From Serpula lacrymans var. lacrymans S7.9 (taxonomy: Eukaryota; Basidiomycota; Agaricomycetes; Boletales; Serpulaceae): a stretch of 64,000 nucleotides of DNA. The notes beneath the pieces were generated by a model that saw nothing but the letters and a program-made list of their open reading frames with translations, did not search any database and was not told where the DNA came from. The translations under genes and the position numbers were made by a program. Below, piece by piece: positions 34,238 to 44,534 of the stretch (position 1 is its first letter; each line of letters starts with the position of its first letter). The stretch spans positions 800,720-864,719 of the forward strand of contig NW_006763293.1 in NCBI RefSeq assembly GCF_000218685.1. The letters are read 5' to 3'.

Positions 34238-35778
34238 TTAACATTGCAAATCTTCCACCTCCCAAACACCATAAACACCCCATATACCCTGTGGATGATA
34301 AATTCAACAGACATCGCACTCAAGGATCGTGAGTCGAGCTAACCTTGTCTTCACAATACCTGGGCCCTTCGAAGTGAAGACCATGGAAGTCTGCGGGAGT
34401 AGTGGAACACATCTGGTTCCAGTCATCACCTTTTGGGATATTCCAAAGCCGTGATTGGATTAACTAATTAGAATAATCAGCATCATTTCATAGTTGAAAG
34501 AAGGTTGAAAGACGTACCCGAGTATGCGATCCTTCATTGGCACAACCCTGCAGGAGAATTGAAATAAAGTTCGCTAGCAGTAGATGAAATAGCTTACTTT
34601 GTCGTCAAATGTGCCCCAGTACGGCTGGCAAGCTGTCTCACCGGATTTGACTAGGAAGTGCCCATACATGCCATTAAAGTATCCCTGCGGAATGTATCAG
34701 AATGTACGCGTTTGTGAATGACACTGAATACTTACTCGGTTTTCGCATCTGTAAGGGTGGTCGAGTTTAACATCATGGATCGTTATGGGAGTATCCCAGC
34801 AGCCTTTCATACGATCATAAGTAGCCGGAAGATTCATGAGGCGGGCAGTGTATTCGCGTGTCCCATACGCGTAACAGTGGCCCTCGCTTTGCACTTCATC
34901 CCAGTATAGGCCAAGCCGTATTCTTTCCTCCTCTTCGCGCCTTTGCTGTTCCTCACGGCGGTGCCTTTCCTCCAGTTCCCGCTCTCTCTCCTGCCTTTGA
35001 CGTTCCTTTTCCTGCCTTTCCTTCCGCAACTCCTCCTCATGCTCAAGACGTTCACGTTCCCATGCCTTTCGCAGAGCCTCCCATACCTTACGTTCTTGAT
35101 TCCTTTGCTGGTCCAATTTTTCTCTTTCCCTTCGTAAGTCATCCTCGTGCTCCATGCGATCATGCTCCCACGTAATCCGTTCGGCCTCCCAAACCTTGTG
35201 TTCTTCTTCATGTTTCACCAACTCCAGGCTCCATTCATGACGCAATTCCTCCATTTTACCTGGATCCAAGACAGTTTTTGACCCCGATATCATCTTAGCA
35301 TAGGACCAACCAAAACATAGTAGTATAATAACCAAGAACACGAAGAAGCCGCTGCTAGAATTCCCTTTCTGTGCAGTTTCTTTAGGTCTTGTGGGATACG
35401 CACCCGGGTTCAGAGGACTATGCTCGTTATAGGCATGCTCGTTTCTGAATGCAGGCTGTCATTTGGATGATTGATCAATATGAGTCAAATACGTACGGTG
35501 TGTATGGCGGGCGAGACTGGTTACTGATATAGTAGGGCGAAGCACTGCCATCACTTGCGGTACTTTCAGAAGGTCCGTAATACCCTCCAGTCTGGTCTGA
35601 CTGATAGTACCGTTGAAAATGATCCTCAGTTGTATACGAAGGTGGAGCTGTGCTGTAGGGGTAATCGCCAATTATACATTGGAATTCGAGATAAGAACTC
35701 AAACACACAACAAGCAACTCACCTGGTGCCGCGGCGGGTTCTATCTCCAGGACCGCTGGAGCGCTGAGACCTCGACAT
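34238..35778 (-). CDS. Membrane-anchored coiled-coil protein with Cys-rich C-terminal domain, copy 1
   Basis: Seven exons on the minus strand (35723-35778, 35497-35652, 34736-35444, 34598-34684, 34518-34547, 34344-34463, 34238-34288), 402 residues, all phases consistent. Layout: a Ser/Tyr/Pro-rich tail containing a PPSY motif; one hydrophobic helix (FFVFLVIILLCFGWSYA, about 95-112); a Glu/Arg-rich coiled coil with two copies of a ~36-residue unit (KVWEAERITWEHDRMEHED and KVWEALRKAWERERLEHEE); and a C-terminal domain starting at YWDEVQSEGHCYAYGTREYT and ending WEVEDLQC, with eight cysteines. The topology suggests a type II membrane protein, with the Cys domain possibly lumenal or extracellular. 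I know related proteins in Agaricomycetes only as uncharacterised. Function unknown. Confidence 0.85.
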
Positions 35779-36944
35779 TACAAAGGAATGGTTTGGCCTG
35801 TCTTGTTCTTGGGTAACCTGCTTGCCAGTAACACGAGTGTTGGCTCAAAGTAATGGTTAAGAGTGAGCCTTGAGGCGGCGTGGCCTTATTGATAGGCGCG
35901 GGAGGATCGCTGAGCCTAAATCACACGGCATTGTGCGTTTACTTGTATGCTTGAGCCTCACGCTACGGTTCCATTCCATTGAAGCAAACTTGTCGTTTTT
36001 CTTACTGGACTATACTGTCGTTCCCTGGTTTTTCGGATTTCATGGGTCAACCGGATGTCACAAAATAACGCTAAAGTCACATAATTGTCACACATGCCGT
36101 TTTGAATCAGCGCTCGGCATAAAATAGGTGTAAAATTTCCCCAATTCACTGATCACTGATCGTTCGTGCCACACACCAAGCGGAGCTCAATACGCACATC
36201 GGTAGCCTCGGCTTCGAGATCGAACATTACAGCTGCGTTACAAGTGCGTTACTTTGCACAAAAGTTGGATCTCACCAAATGCACCATTTTTCTCAAAATA
36301 CCGCAAGTAAGGATTTCTGGGGCATAATAGTTACTGGGAGAAATAGCTAAGTAATACGGTAAGCAGACATCCTTATTTTGAGGTTGTCCGGTTGGCCCAT
36401 GAAACCCGAAAAACCAAGGAACGACAGTATTAAAATGAATCTGGTTTCCTCCGCGATATACATAATTCGCCATTGCTGAATAATAGGGCGTAAAATCAGG
36501 TGCGTTTCCATTCTAATTCATATGACTTTCACAACTACTCCTACTCCTCAGGCTCAAGTACACCACTTTCCGGGACATATCGTAGACCTGCCATAGTCTT
36601 CACTAGCCATCATATGTCTGTTCTGTCCGGTTTGTGGTATGAGCGCTCAACAAAACTACATGGCCATTTTGGGCTCTGCAGTAGGGTACCCAAAACATAT
36701 CATTTAATTATCGATACACTCAACATGCACCATATTATGTGTCTCATAATGTCAGTCATTGCGTGTCGATAAATGGAATAGGAAGTGAGAATACGATTAC
36801 ATGGCGAGAAAAAACAGTGGAAGTGCAAGTACGAATAAGAGGATACGGTTACAGCTCTCAGGAGACCTGAGAACTATGAACTCCAAGTTGAGTGGTAGCA
36901 CAACAGAAACGATAACATTGTCAATACGATAGCGCCAACAAGTA
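35779..36944. other. Intergenic region with a 46-bp inverted repeat
   Basis: Promoter side of copy 1 and 3' side of copy 2. Imperfect inverted arms of about 46-48 bp at 36011-36058 and 36386-36431 (sharing ACTGTCGTTCC and CATGGG...CAACCGGA) enclose about 330 bp with no coding signal. This could be a short non-autonomous transposon or an inverted duplication. No TSD was established. Confidence 0.5.
35878..35912 (-). promoter_or_regulatory. Upstream block shared by coiled-coil paralogs (copy 1)
   Basis: GCGTGGCCTTATT, then GATAGGCGC and GATCGCTGA, about 100 bp upstream of the copy 1 start codon. The same three words recur upstream of copy 2 (38698-38739), and a weaker version lies near 40603-40620 for copy 3. 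It may be a shared control element or only leftover homology from the tandem duplication. Confidence 0.45.
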
Positions 36945-38644
36945 CTATTCATGGGCAAAGTCCCACAAAACTGAGATAAACTCTTTGGTCCTCTCTTTGG
37001 TCGTTTTAGCGTAATACGACGCCCGACATTTTAAATCTTCGATCTCCCAAACACCATACACTCCCCAAATACCCTTTCAATTTGCAGTATCATTAGATAG
37101 CACAATCAGGTATCAATAATTGAGCTAACCTCGTCTTTACAGTACCTAGGACTTTCAAAATGAAGACCGCGGAAGACCGCAGGAGTAGTCATGCACATTT
37201 GGTTCCAGTTTTCCCCCTTGAAGATATTCAAAAGACGTGACTCAATTCGCTGAACGTCATAATCAGTATCCTCAACCAAAGGAGATATACCAAAACATAC
37301 CCGAGTACTACTTGAACCTTCAGCGGAACCTTCAGCGGCACATCCCTTTCAAGTGATTGATATTTCTAGTGCTAACCTTATACAGAAACCTATAAAGACT
37401 TACTTTATCTTCGAACGCTCCCCAGAAAGGACTGCAAGCTGGCTCCCCAGATTTGACTAAGAAATGCCCGTATATACCTTCAGAGTCTCCCTGATTATAG
37501 GGTCAGAAAGTAAATATTTGGGTTGGATAAATTGAACAGACAAAATATAATACGCACCCGATCTTCACATTTGTATGGATGACCTACAGTAACGTCGTGG
37601 ATTGTTATTGGGGCATTTCGGCAACCTTTCATACCATCGTAGGCAACAGGGGCATTCATTAAGCGAGCAGTATATTCACGCGTCCCGTATGCATAACAGT
37701 GATCACTGCCTTGCACTTCGTCCCAGTACAATTCATGGCGGATTTTTTCTTCCTCTTCACGCCTCTCCTGCTCCTCACGTTGGCGCCTTTCCTCTGATTC
37801 TCGTTCCTTCTCTTTTCTTTTCCTCCGTGATTCTTCAAGTTCGTGTTCAAGCTTCTCACGTTCCCATTCCTTTCGCATAGCCTCCCAAACCTCGTGTTCT
37901 TGGTGCCTTTGGCGTTCCAGTTTTTGGCATTCCAGTTCTTCCCTTTCCTTCCGCTCACGTTTGCTTTCTTTCCGCAACTCTTCTTCGTGCCCAATGCGTT
38001 CACGTTCCCATTCCTTACGCGTAGCATCCCATAAATTGCGCGCTCGCTCCCTTTCATATTCCAATTCTTCCCATTCCTTTTCGTGTTCAAGGCGACTTTG
38101 TTCCCATGACATTCGGTCCCTGTCCCAGGCCTGGCGTTCTTCTTTGTATTTTGTCAACGCCTGTTCCCTTTCATTACGAAGCCTCTCCACCTCACCCATG
38201 GACCAATATAAGGCCACGACGATCGTAATAATGGCGAAGGCCACGACTATAGTACTCCGCTTTAGCCAAGATATCTTTGACAGGGAGTGCATTTGGGCTT
38301 AGAGGAGTGTTTTCATCGCAATGATCGTGATCGTTGCTACAGGTGAACACGAAATGTCATGAAGTTGAGTAACACATAAGAACCAACCAAAAGCATACGT
38401 TACGTAGGGAGCACGACAACGGCTACTACTACTGAGAGGCAAAAAGCTGCGGTGACTTGTGGTACTTTCATAATTTACGTGCATTTGCGATGCTGTAGCA
38501 GTGGTGCTATTGAAGTTGGGAGTTATAGCATTGAGTGTTCAAAGTAACTTGAATAAGAAAGACAAACGGTGGGGTATCTCACCTGCCAGTGGTACGGTTA
38601 TCCTCCCCAGGATCACTGTGCTGGTGCAGCCTCGTCTCTGTCAT
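36945..38644 (-). CDS. Membrane-anchored coiled-coil protein, copy 2 (frame problem)
   Basis: By homology to copies 1 and 3: 38583-38644, 38399-38506, about 37558-38336, 37404-37490, 37301-37345, 37130-37249, 36945-37073. The summed exon length is 1330 nt, one base more than a multiple of three, so a frameshift lies between the N-terminal tail and the membrane helix (STIVVAFAIITIVVALYW). Starting instead at ATG 38292 gives an intact 371-residue protein lacking the N-terminal tail. The coiled coil is the longest, with three repeat units. The C-terminal domain is conserved (YWDEVQGSDHCYAYGTREYT) but ends with an extra ~26 residues. It has an AEGSAEGS micro-duplication. The PPxY motif is missing. 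Confidence 0.7.
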
Positions 38645-39080
38645 TGTGAATGTTCAAGTTCGCTGGAAGAAAGGGAGAGCGGACTTTGCTTAAAACTGCG
38701 TGGCCTTATTTGATAGGCGCCGCGGGGCCAGATCGCTGATGCATACATAGTCGGATGAAATCGATTCACCATTTCACCGGCACTCTTTTAGTCCAAGATA
38801 CAAAAACGATAAATAGTCAAATAACATTGACGATGCGACAGCTTCAACACATAGCATAGATAACAGTATCTAACAAAATGAAACGTTTACAATCCGAGTC
38901 AATGCTTACCTGTCAATGAGGAGAACAATGAACCAGAATAGCTATGAATACAAATGGTAGTACAACAGACACGACAGCCAGATATGGTTTGGGGATACAA
39001 CGCAGTCGGCACGAAGTATACCTATCTTTGCCCGAGAAAGCAATGCAGGAGAAAAATCCTTCATCTCAGAGCGATGTAGC
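38645..39080. other. Intergenic between copy 2 and copy 3
   Basis: Copy 2 promoter side and copy 3 3' side. Apart from the shared upstream block at 38698-38739, no feature was recognised. Confidence 0.4.
38698..38739 (-). promoter_or_regulatory. Upstream block shared by coiled-coil paralogs (copy 2)
   Basis: GCGTGGCCTTATT-TGATAGGCGC-...-GATCGCTGA, 54 bp upstream of the putative copy 2 ATG, matching 35878-35912 in order and spacing. Confidence 0.45.
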
Positions 39081-40512
39081 TTAGCATGCTGAATTTTCGA
39101 CCTCCCAAACCCCATATACTCCCCATATGCCCTTCAAGTAACAATTTCAATAGACAGCAGCCAGAAAGCAAGGATTGAACTGACAATGTCATTACAATAT
39201 TGAGGACCTTCAAAATGAAGGCCGCGGAAGTCTGCAGGGGTGGTGGAACACATCTGCTTCCAGTTTTCCCCTGGCGAAATGTTCAACAGCCGCGACTCAA
39301 TTCGCTGAACATCAATATCAATATCTTTCCCTTACCCAAGAAGAGATCAATAAACATACCTGTGTATGCGAACCCTCAGCGGTACACCCCTTTTCGGCAG
39401 TTGATATCACTATTATTGACGTTATACACAAACCACCCAAAGACTTACTTTGTCTATAAATGCACCCCAATAAGGACTGCAGGCTATCTCTCCCGATTTA
39501 ACCAGGAAATGCCCATAAATTCCATCGAAGAATCCCTAAAAATACTATTAGTAAGTCTAACATTAGACGAACATAGCACGCACTCGGTTTTCGCACTTAT
39601 ACGGATGATCTATAGTTACATCGTGGATTGTTATGGGGGTACTCCGGCAACCTTTTAGACCATCATACGTAGAAGGGAGGTTCATAAGCCGGGCAGTGTA
39701 TTCGCGTGTCCCAGATGCGTAGCAGTGGTCACTGCCTTGCACTTCATCCCAGTATAATCCAAGACGGATTCTTTCTTCCCTCTCGAGCCTCTCCTGCTCT
39801 TCACGGCGACGTTGTTCCTCCAGCTCTCTCTCTATCTCCTTCTTTGCTCGTTCTATTTCTTCTCGTTCAAGTTCAAACGCCTTCCGCTCAATGTCCCAAA
39901 CCTTGCGTTCCCGATCGTGTGCTGCCATCTCAATCTTCCACTGTTGGCGCATTGTTTCTAGCTGTTCCGGATGAATGATGCTCATCACCTCATTCCCCAG
40001 GTAGAAATTAATGCTCAGCTGAATAAAGAAGATTGCAAGAAGAAATTTGAAGAAATTGTTTCCCCATGGCAGAACCCATTTATCAGGTTTAGTGGAACAT
40101 GTATTCTTGACCAAAGGTAAATCCTCGTTGCAATTATTGTAATAGTTGCTATTAACACGAGAAAACAAAAATGATATTAGATACAAGTAGTGAACGATGA
40201 CAGTCACATACGTTGTGTACATGTAGGACTGGGAAGCTGTACCAGGCAACGCCCCGCCATAGGTGGCGTTCCTTTTGGCACAATTATGCGCAGATGCCTC
40301 GGTGTTTGTGGTACGTGGAGCACTTCCACCGCTATATTCAGAAGGTGCATATGACGATTCATCATCCTGAACCGACTCTCGACTAACATAAGAGGGCGGA
40401 GCCATGCTGAAATTGCATGGGCATTCGTGATAAGGACATGAAGCATACTGAGGTATTGGTCTCACCTTGTACGACTGCCGTTATCACTTTTGGTAGAGCT
40501 CTTTGTTATCAT
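39081..40512 (-). CDS. Membrane-anchored coiled-coil protein, copy 3
   Basis: Seven exons on the minus strand (40466-40512, 40212-40406, 39584-40148, 39449-39535, 39360-39389, 39185-39304, 39081-39131), 364 residues, all phases consistent. The exon lengths of the last four (87, 30, 120, 51) equal those of copy 1. The N-terminal tail has a PPSY motif; the membrane helix is FFKFLLAIFFIQLSINFYLG. The coiled coil is the shortest, with one unit (KVWDIERKAFELEREEIER). The Cys-rich domain includes YWDEVQGSDHCYASGTREYT, GCTAEGSHT, QMCSTTPADFRGLHFEGPQY and ends in a cysteine. The third donor GTGCGT is shared with copy 2, so copies 2 and 3 may be closest. Function unknown. Confidence 0.85.
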
Positions 40513-40763
40513 GATCGATAGTTCAATCCAGAAATATAGACAAGCTGTAGCCTGAACAGTCCCTGCGAGCGCCGTTCTATGCGCAGCGACGACAATTAAC
40601 AAGCGGAGACCTTATTTTCAACCGCCGCTCGGGAGCCACGGAGAATCCAAAAGTAATAACTTCAGCACGTGACCACAACGCGTCTTTCTCTGTGGTGCCA
40701 TCCATTGACTTCTGCTTTTTAACTTCACCATAACACAGTAAACCGACCCAATCTCACCAAGAA

Positions 40764-43186
40764 ATGGCTTCTGAAGCTGACATAGAGTACTCTGGCGAGG
40801 AGGCACTTGCTCTTGACCCTCTAGATTTGCATATTGACCAGGACAGCCAAATGGAAAAGGTTATTGCTAGGGTTTCCGACAGGGATCTCGATAGTAACCG
40901 TGAATATGTTGATTCCCCCCCTTCTATTCAAGAAGTTGACTCACCTGATGTGAGTTGTTATCTACTTCCCAGGACCTGACTCGTATACGTGCATATATAC
41001 AGGCTATCACTCGAAACGGAGATCCTCCTGACATCTGCCAGGTTGACCGAGACGAGACCGAAGAGCTTAAGGATATGGAAATACTCAGCAGTGATGGAGG
41101 AATAGGGACGGTGAGATATTCACCTATGGTTACACACGGGTTGATGGAATATCCCCATGAACAGTATGGCAGTGATCCCACCAGTATACTTGAAACGGAG
41201 CCAGAGGCAGCGTCGGACGTCGAAAGATGCTTGTCTGATACACCTTGCTCTCCGCAAAATGTTTCCTTTTTGACCCAGCACTTGGCACACAGTCTGGAAG
41301 GAGATGAGCGGAGCGAGAATACTGAAGCAGCCACGACAACAGGCCTAACAGATCCCATCCCACCGCTGTTGGAAAATGATCAGGACGACAGCTACGAAAT
41401 GAGGAATCCGCATATATGTACCTCTCCGCCAACTGTTATAACTGCTGATCCACATCCTGCGAATCTAACCTTGCATTACGATCAGCAAGCCGAGATATTG
41501 GACTCATCCGCTCCGGATCTACTCAAGGACAGTTCTGTGGTAGAATCACCTCAAGAAATCGCAGAAAACTTGCGTTTTGCGTCATTCAGTAATCCTATCG
41601 ATGGATCTACTACAGCCACATTCACTCACCTTGGAACAGCACCATATGAAATATCGTTTGCAGAAAATTCACAACCTGGGGACGAAGGAGAATTGACGCT
41701 GTCTCCGCTGCACGATGTTCCTTTGTCGTCTTTACCTCCAAGCTCCAGTCCAGGGCACATATTCTCTTCTTCGCCTATGGCTTGCTCCCAATCTTCTCTA
41801 TATGACCCCGAGTCGAATTCAGCAAATCAGAAAAAGGTACTGAAGGTCCATGTAGGTTCCTTGACAATCAAGGAGAATGGCGCTGACTTCCTTAACATCG
41901 ACTTCCGACCATACAGCATGATCAGTACGAAGTCCCCCAGTACAATGATGGTATATCTAGTCTTCCACCTCCATTGCTCGCTGTATGCGCAGCTAGTGGT
42001 GATGGTGATGCCTATCAAAAGAACACTGTAAGCTCGATACTAGATCATCACCGTACAAGGCTAATACCTTTCAATATAGTATCCAAACGATCGCATTGCG
42101 GCCATTTCGCAAGGTCTAGTGGTGCAATCCGCGCAGGATCCTGACACGATATTGGGAAAGCATAGACGTGAAGAAGATATTGTACGTTTCCAAGCTTGCT
42201 CTTTGCCTTCTGATATGCTTAGTGTGGTAAAACACAGGAAAATACTGAGCACACGGTATAACGGTAGTTCTCCTTATCGAATATGCTCGTCAACTGATTA
42301 TCGCTATACACACCTGCAGGAACCAGTTTCCACAGGAGTTAGCTTACCTCCTGTGCCCAAGCGTTCCACTATAGCATCTCAACAGAGACAATACAAGAAA
42401 CTGACAACCCCGTTCCGGTCCCCTTTGATGACAAAAGAAGAGATTTCCAAAGAGAACAAAACAATTTGCGTTGTTGCCCAAGTCGCGAACAGCTCAGTTG
42501 CTGTTGCTCGAAATGAAGACCGTAAGAAGAAGAAACAGAATGCTAAAACCGACATTCCTGTTGATACAGCCGAGACGGCGCCCATACATTTGAGAAAGAA
42601 GACTAAAACATCCAGAGCAGCAGCACAGTTCAAGTCTCCCCTCCCTTCTTCGGGTGTTGCTTCAACACCCCTGCTCTCGTATGTTCGGCTTACGCCGGCG
42701 GTTCAAGCGCTAGAGCGCAAATTACAACTGCTCAAACGTGCAGTAAAGGTGAAAAATGGTGGCGAGGAAGATATGCTGGCAGCGCTGGTGAAGAAATGGA
42801 CGGAGGCGGGAAGAGAGGTCGCGTGGGAGGTATGGGAGTATGTCAAGGAGGCCGGTGCCGAAAGGGCGAGCGAGCAGGTCATCGGCATGGGGCAGAAGAA
42901 TATTTTCCAAGAAGGCTGGGGATGGGAGAAACCGGAAGGACAGACGAGTAGCGGGGATCGTGACGATGGGAACTGGGGGTGGGCCTCCACTGATAGTAGG
43001 TGCGAGGAAGGAATTGGTAAATTAGGGTATGATAACGACTGCGACGAGAAAGAATGCAAGTATGAGCAGGAAGAGGACGAGGAGGATAGGAGGCGAGACA
43101 CGCTGGGCACCATGCTGAGAGAATTACACATCGCGCCCGAAACGTTGGGGTGGGACGACGACGAAGAGAACTTTGTCGATGGCTGA
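40764..43186 (+). CDS. Sfr1/Mei5-like recombination mediator
   Basis: Four exons: 40764-40949, 41003-41836, 41917-42027, 42080-43186, 745 residues; introns of 53, 80 and 52 bp. Most of the protein is acidic, Ser/Pro-rich and disordered. Two short motifs, TTPFRSPL and AAQFKSPLP, resemble the PFKSP-type elements of Sfr1. From about residue 582 there is a conserved helical region (TPAVQALERKLQLLKRAVKV to KKWTEAGREVAWEVWEYV) of the Mei5/Sfr1 type, which pairs with Swi5/Sae3 to help Rad51/Dmc1 load. The Glu/Asp-rich end (LGWDDDEENFVDG) is unexplained. The longer N-terminus compared with yeast Mei5 is a caution. Confidence 0.75.
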
Positions 43187-43392
43187 GACCTATAGATCTT
43201 GTTTTGCCTTCGCTATCCATGTACCTGTTAGTGGTTAAGACCTGATTCCGCAGATTGCGATCCTTTTGTCATTGTGTGGCGAATCGAACGTTCGGGAGTA
43301 GGATATCGAGTGCACGTGATGACAGATTCATAGAACCAGAACTTGCATCTTGAATGTGTCCTAACTGAGGTGCCCTTTGAATCGTTGAAAAT

Positions 43393-44178
43393 ATGCCCAC
43401 CAGTCCATTTGTACTTGTCAGTCCGTCAACCAGGGGCCTCTCTCTCGCAATCACTCGACACTTTTTGCGGACGACTTCCCTTCCGATCTATGCAACCCAC
43501 CGCTCAGACGATCCCAATGATGTCCGAGACAAGATCCTATCTTCAATCGAAAACGTAGATTCAGAAAGACTGAAGATGATTCCTTTGGACCTCACCTCGG
43601 AAGACAGCATAGCTTTTGCAGCTGAAACGCTTTCCGACTCCCTGCCTAAAGACAAGGAATCGTACCTGCATACAGGATTCTTCACAGGAGGCATGCTGAT
43701 CCCTGAGAAACAACCCTCCGACTTGGATGCCTCCTCGTTGCAAAAGACCTTTCAGAAAAACGTCATTGCGCATCTCCTGCTCATAAAACACTTCTCTCGC
43801 TTTCTTCCCTCCGCCAAGCACAAGGTCGACATGAAGGAGCCAGCGAAATGGGTGCATTTTTCGGCACGTGTGGGCTCCATCTCGGATAATAAGACAGGCG
43901 GGTGGTACTCGTACCGGGCGTCGAAAGCAGCACTAAATCAAGTGGTGAAGACTTTTGATTTACATCTGCAGATGAACAGGACGCCGGCTATGTGTGTTGG
44001 GGTGCATCCTGGAACGGTGAAGACAGAGCTGAGCAAAGATTTCTGGAAGAGCGTCCCTGAGAGCAAGTTATTTAAACCTGAATACGCAGCTCGGTGTCTA
44101 GTAGATGTGGTGAAAGACCTGAAAGAGGACCAAAGGGGGAAGGTTTGGGATTGGGCAGGTAAACAAGTTCCTTGGTAA
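43393..44178 (+). CDS. Short-chain dehydrogenase/reductase
   Basis: One intronless ORF of 261 residues. The N-terminal Rossmann strand is VLVSPSTRGLSLAITRHFL, a variant of the GxxxGxG turn. The catalytic SAR...YSYRASK has Tyr174 and Lys178, with HPGTVKTELS after it. The pattern is that of classical SDRs close to the C-factor/CsgA group. Substrate unknown. Good codon quality and no disruption. Confidence 0.85.
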   Translation: MPTSPFVLVSPSTRGLSLAITRHFLRTTSLPIYATHRSDDPNDVRDKILSSIENVDSERLKMIPLDLTSEDSIAFAAETLSDSLPKDKESYLHTGFFTGGMLIPEKQPSDLDASSLQKTFQKNVIAHLLLIKHFSRFLPSAKHKVDMKEPAKWVHFSARVGSISDNKTGGWYSYRASKAALNQVVKTFDLHLQMNRTPAMCVGVHPGTVKTELSKDFWKSVPESKLFKPEYAARCLVDVVKDLKEDQRGKVWDWAGKQVPW

Positions 44179-44534
44179 GACAGAGTGTATGTCGAATTGA
44201 ACCTGTTGTAACTAGAAAGAAAGAAGGAAAAAAGATTGAAAAGACATAGACCCTCGTGAAGGTTCAAAGGCTCAGATCAAGCTGAGAACTGAAAAATTGG
44301 TAATGCGGCATTAGAGCGAGGGCAACCCACGGAACGCCCTAGTAAAAGGCGAGGGCGTTGTCTGTTTGAGTTACCCACTGCCGCTTACTTTCTTAGGGAA
44401 AGTGCTGCGCCACACCACCGCACTTTTTGATTTGGTTCAGTTGACGGGTGGGAAGCGAATCTTGTATCCACTACCTTTTTGGGTGTCCCCCAACTACATC
44501 CTCACCGTCAAGGGCGTCTTCAGCTCAGGCAACC
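44179..44534. other. Intergenic, IME4 promoter side
   Basis: No gene; must contain the SDR 3' UTR and IME4 leader. No specific site recognised. Confidence 0.4.

Noticed and set aside
34834..38090. Long opposite-strand and other-frame ORFs over the coiled-coil regions
   Set aside because: Repetitive Glu/Arg codons open other frames; only the frame with conserved domains and splice phases is supported.
40950..40972. A 23-bp intron in the Sfr1/Mei5-like gene
   Set aside because: Too short to splice; the next AG at 41002 gives a normal 53-bp intron and keeps the frame.
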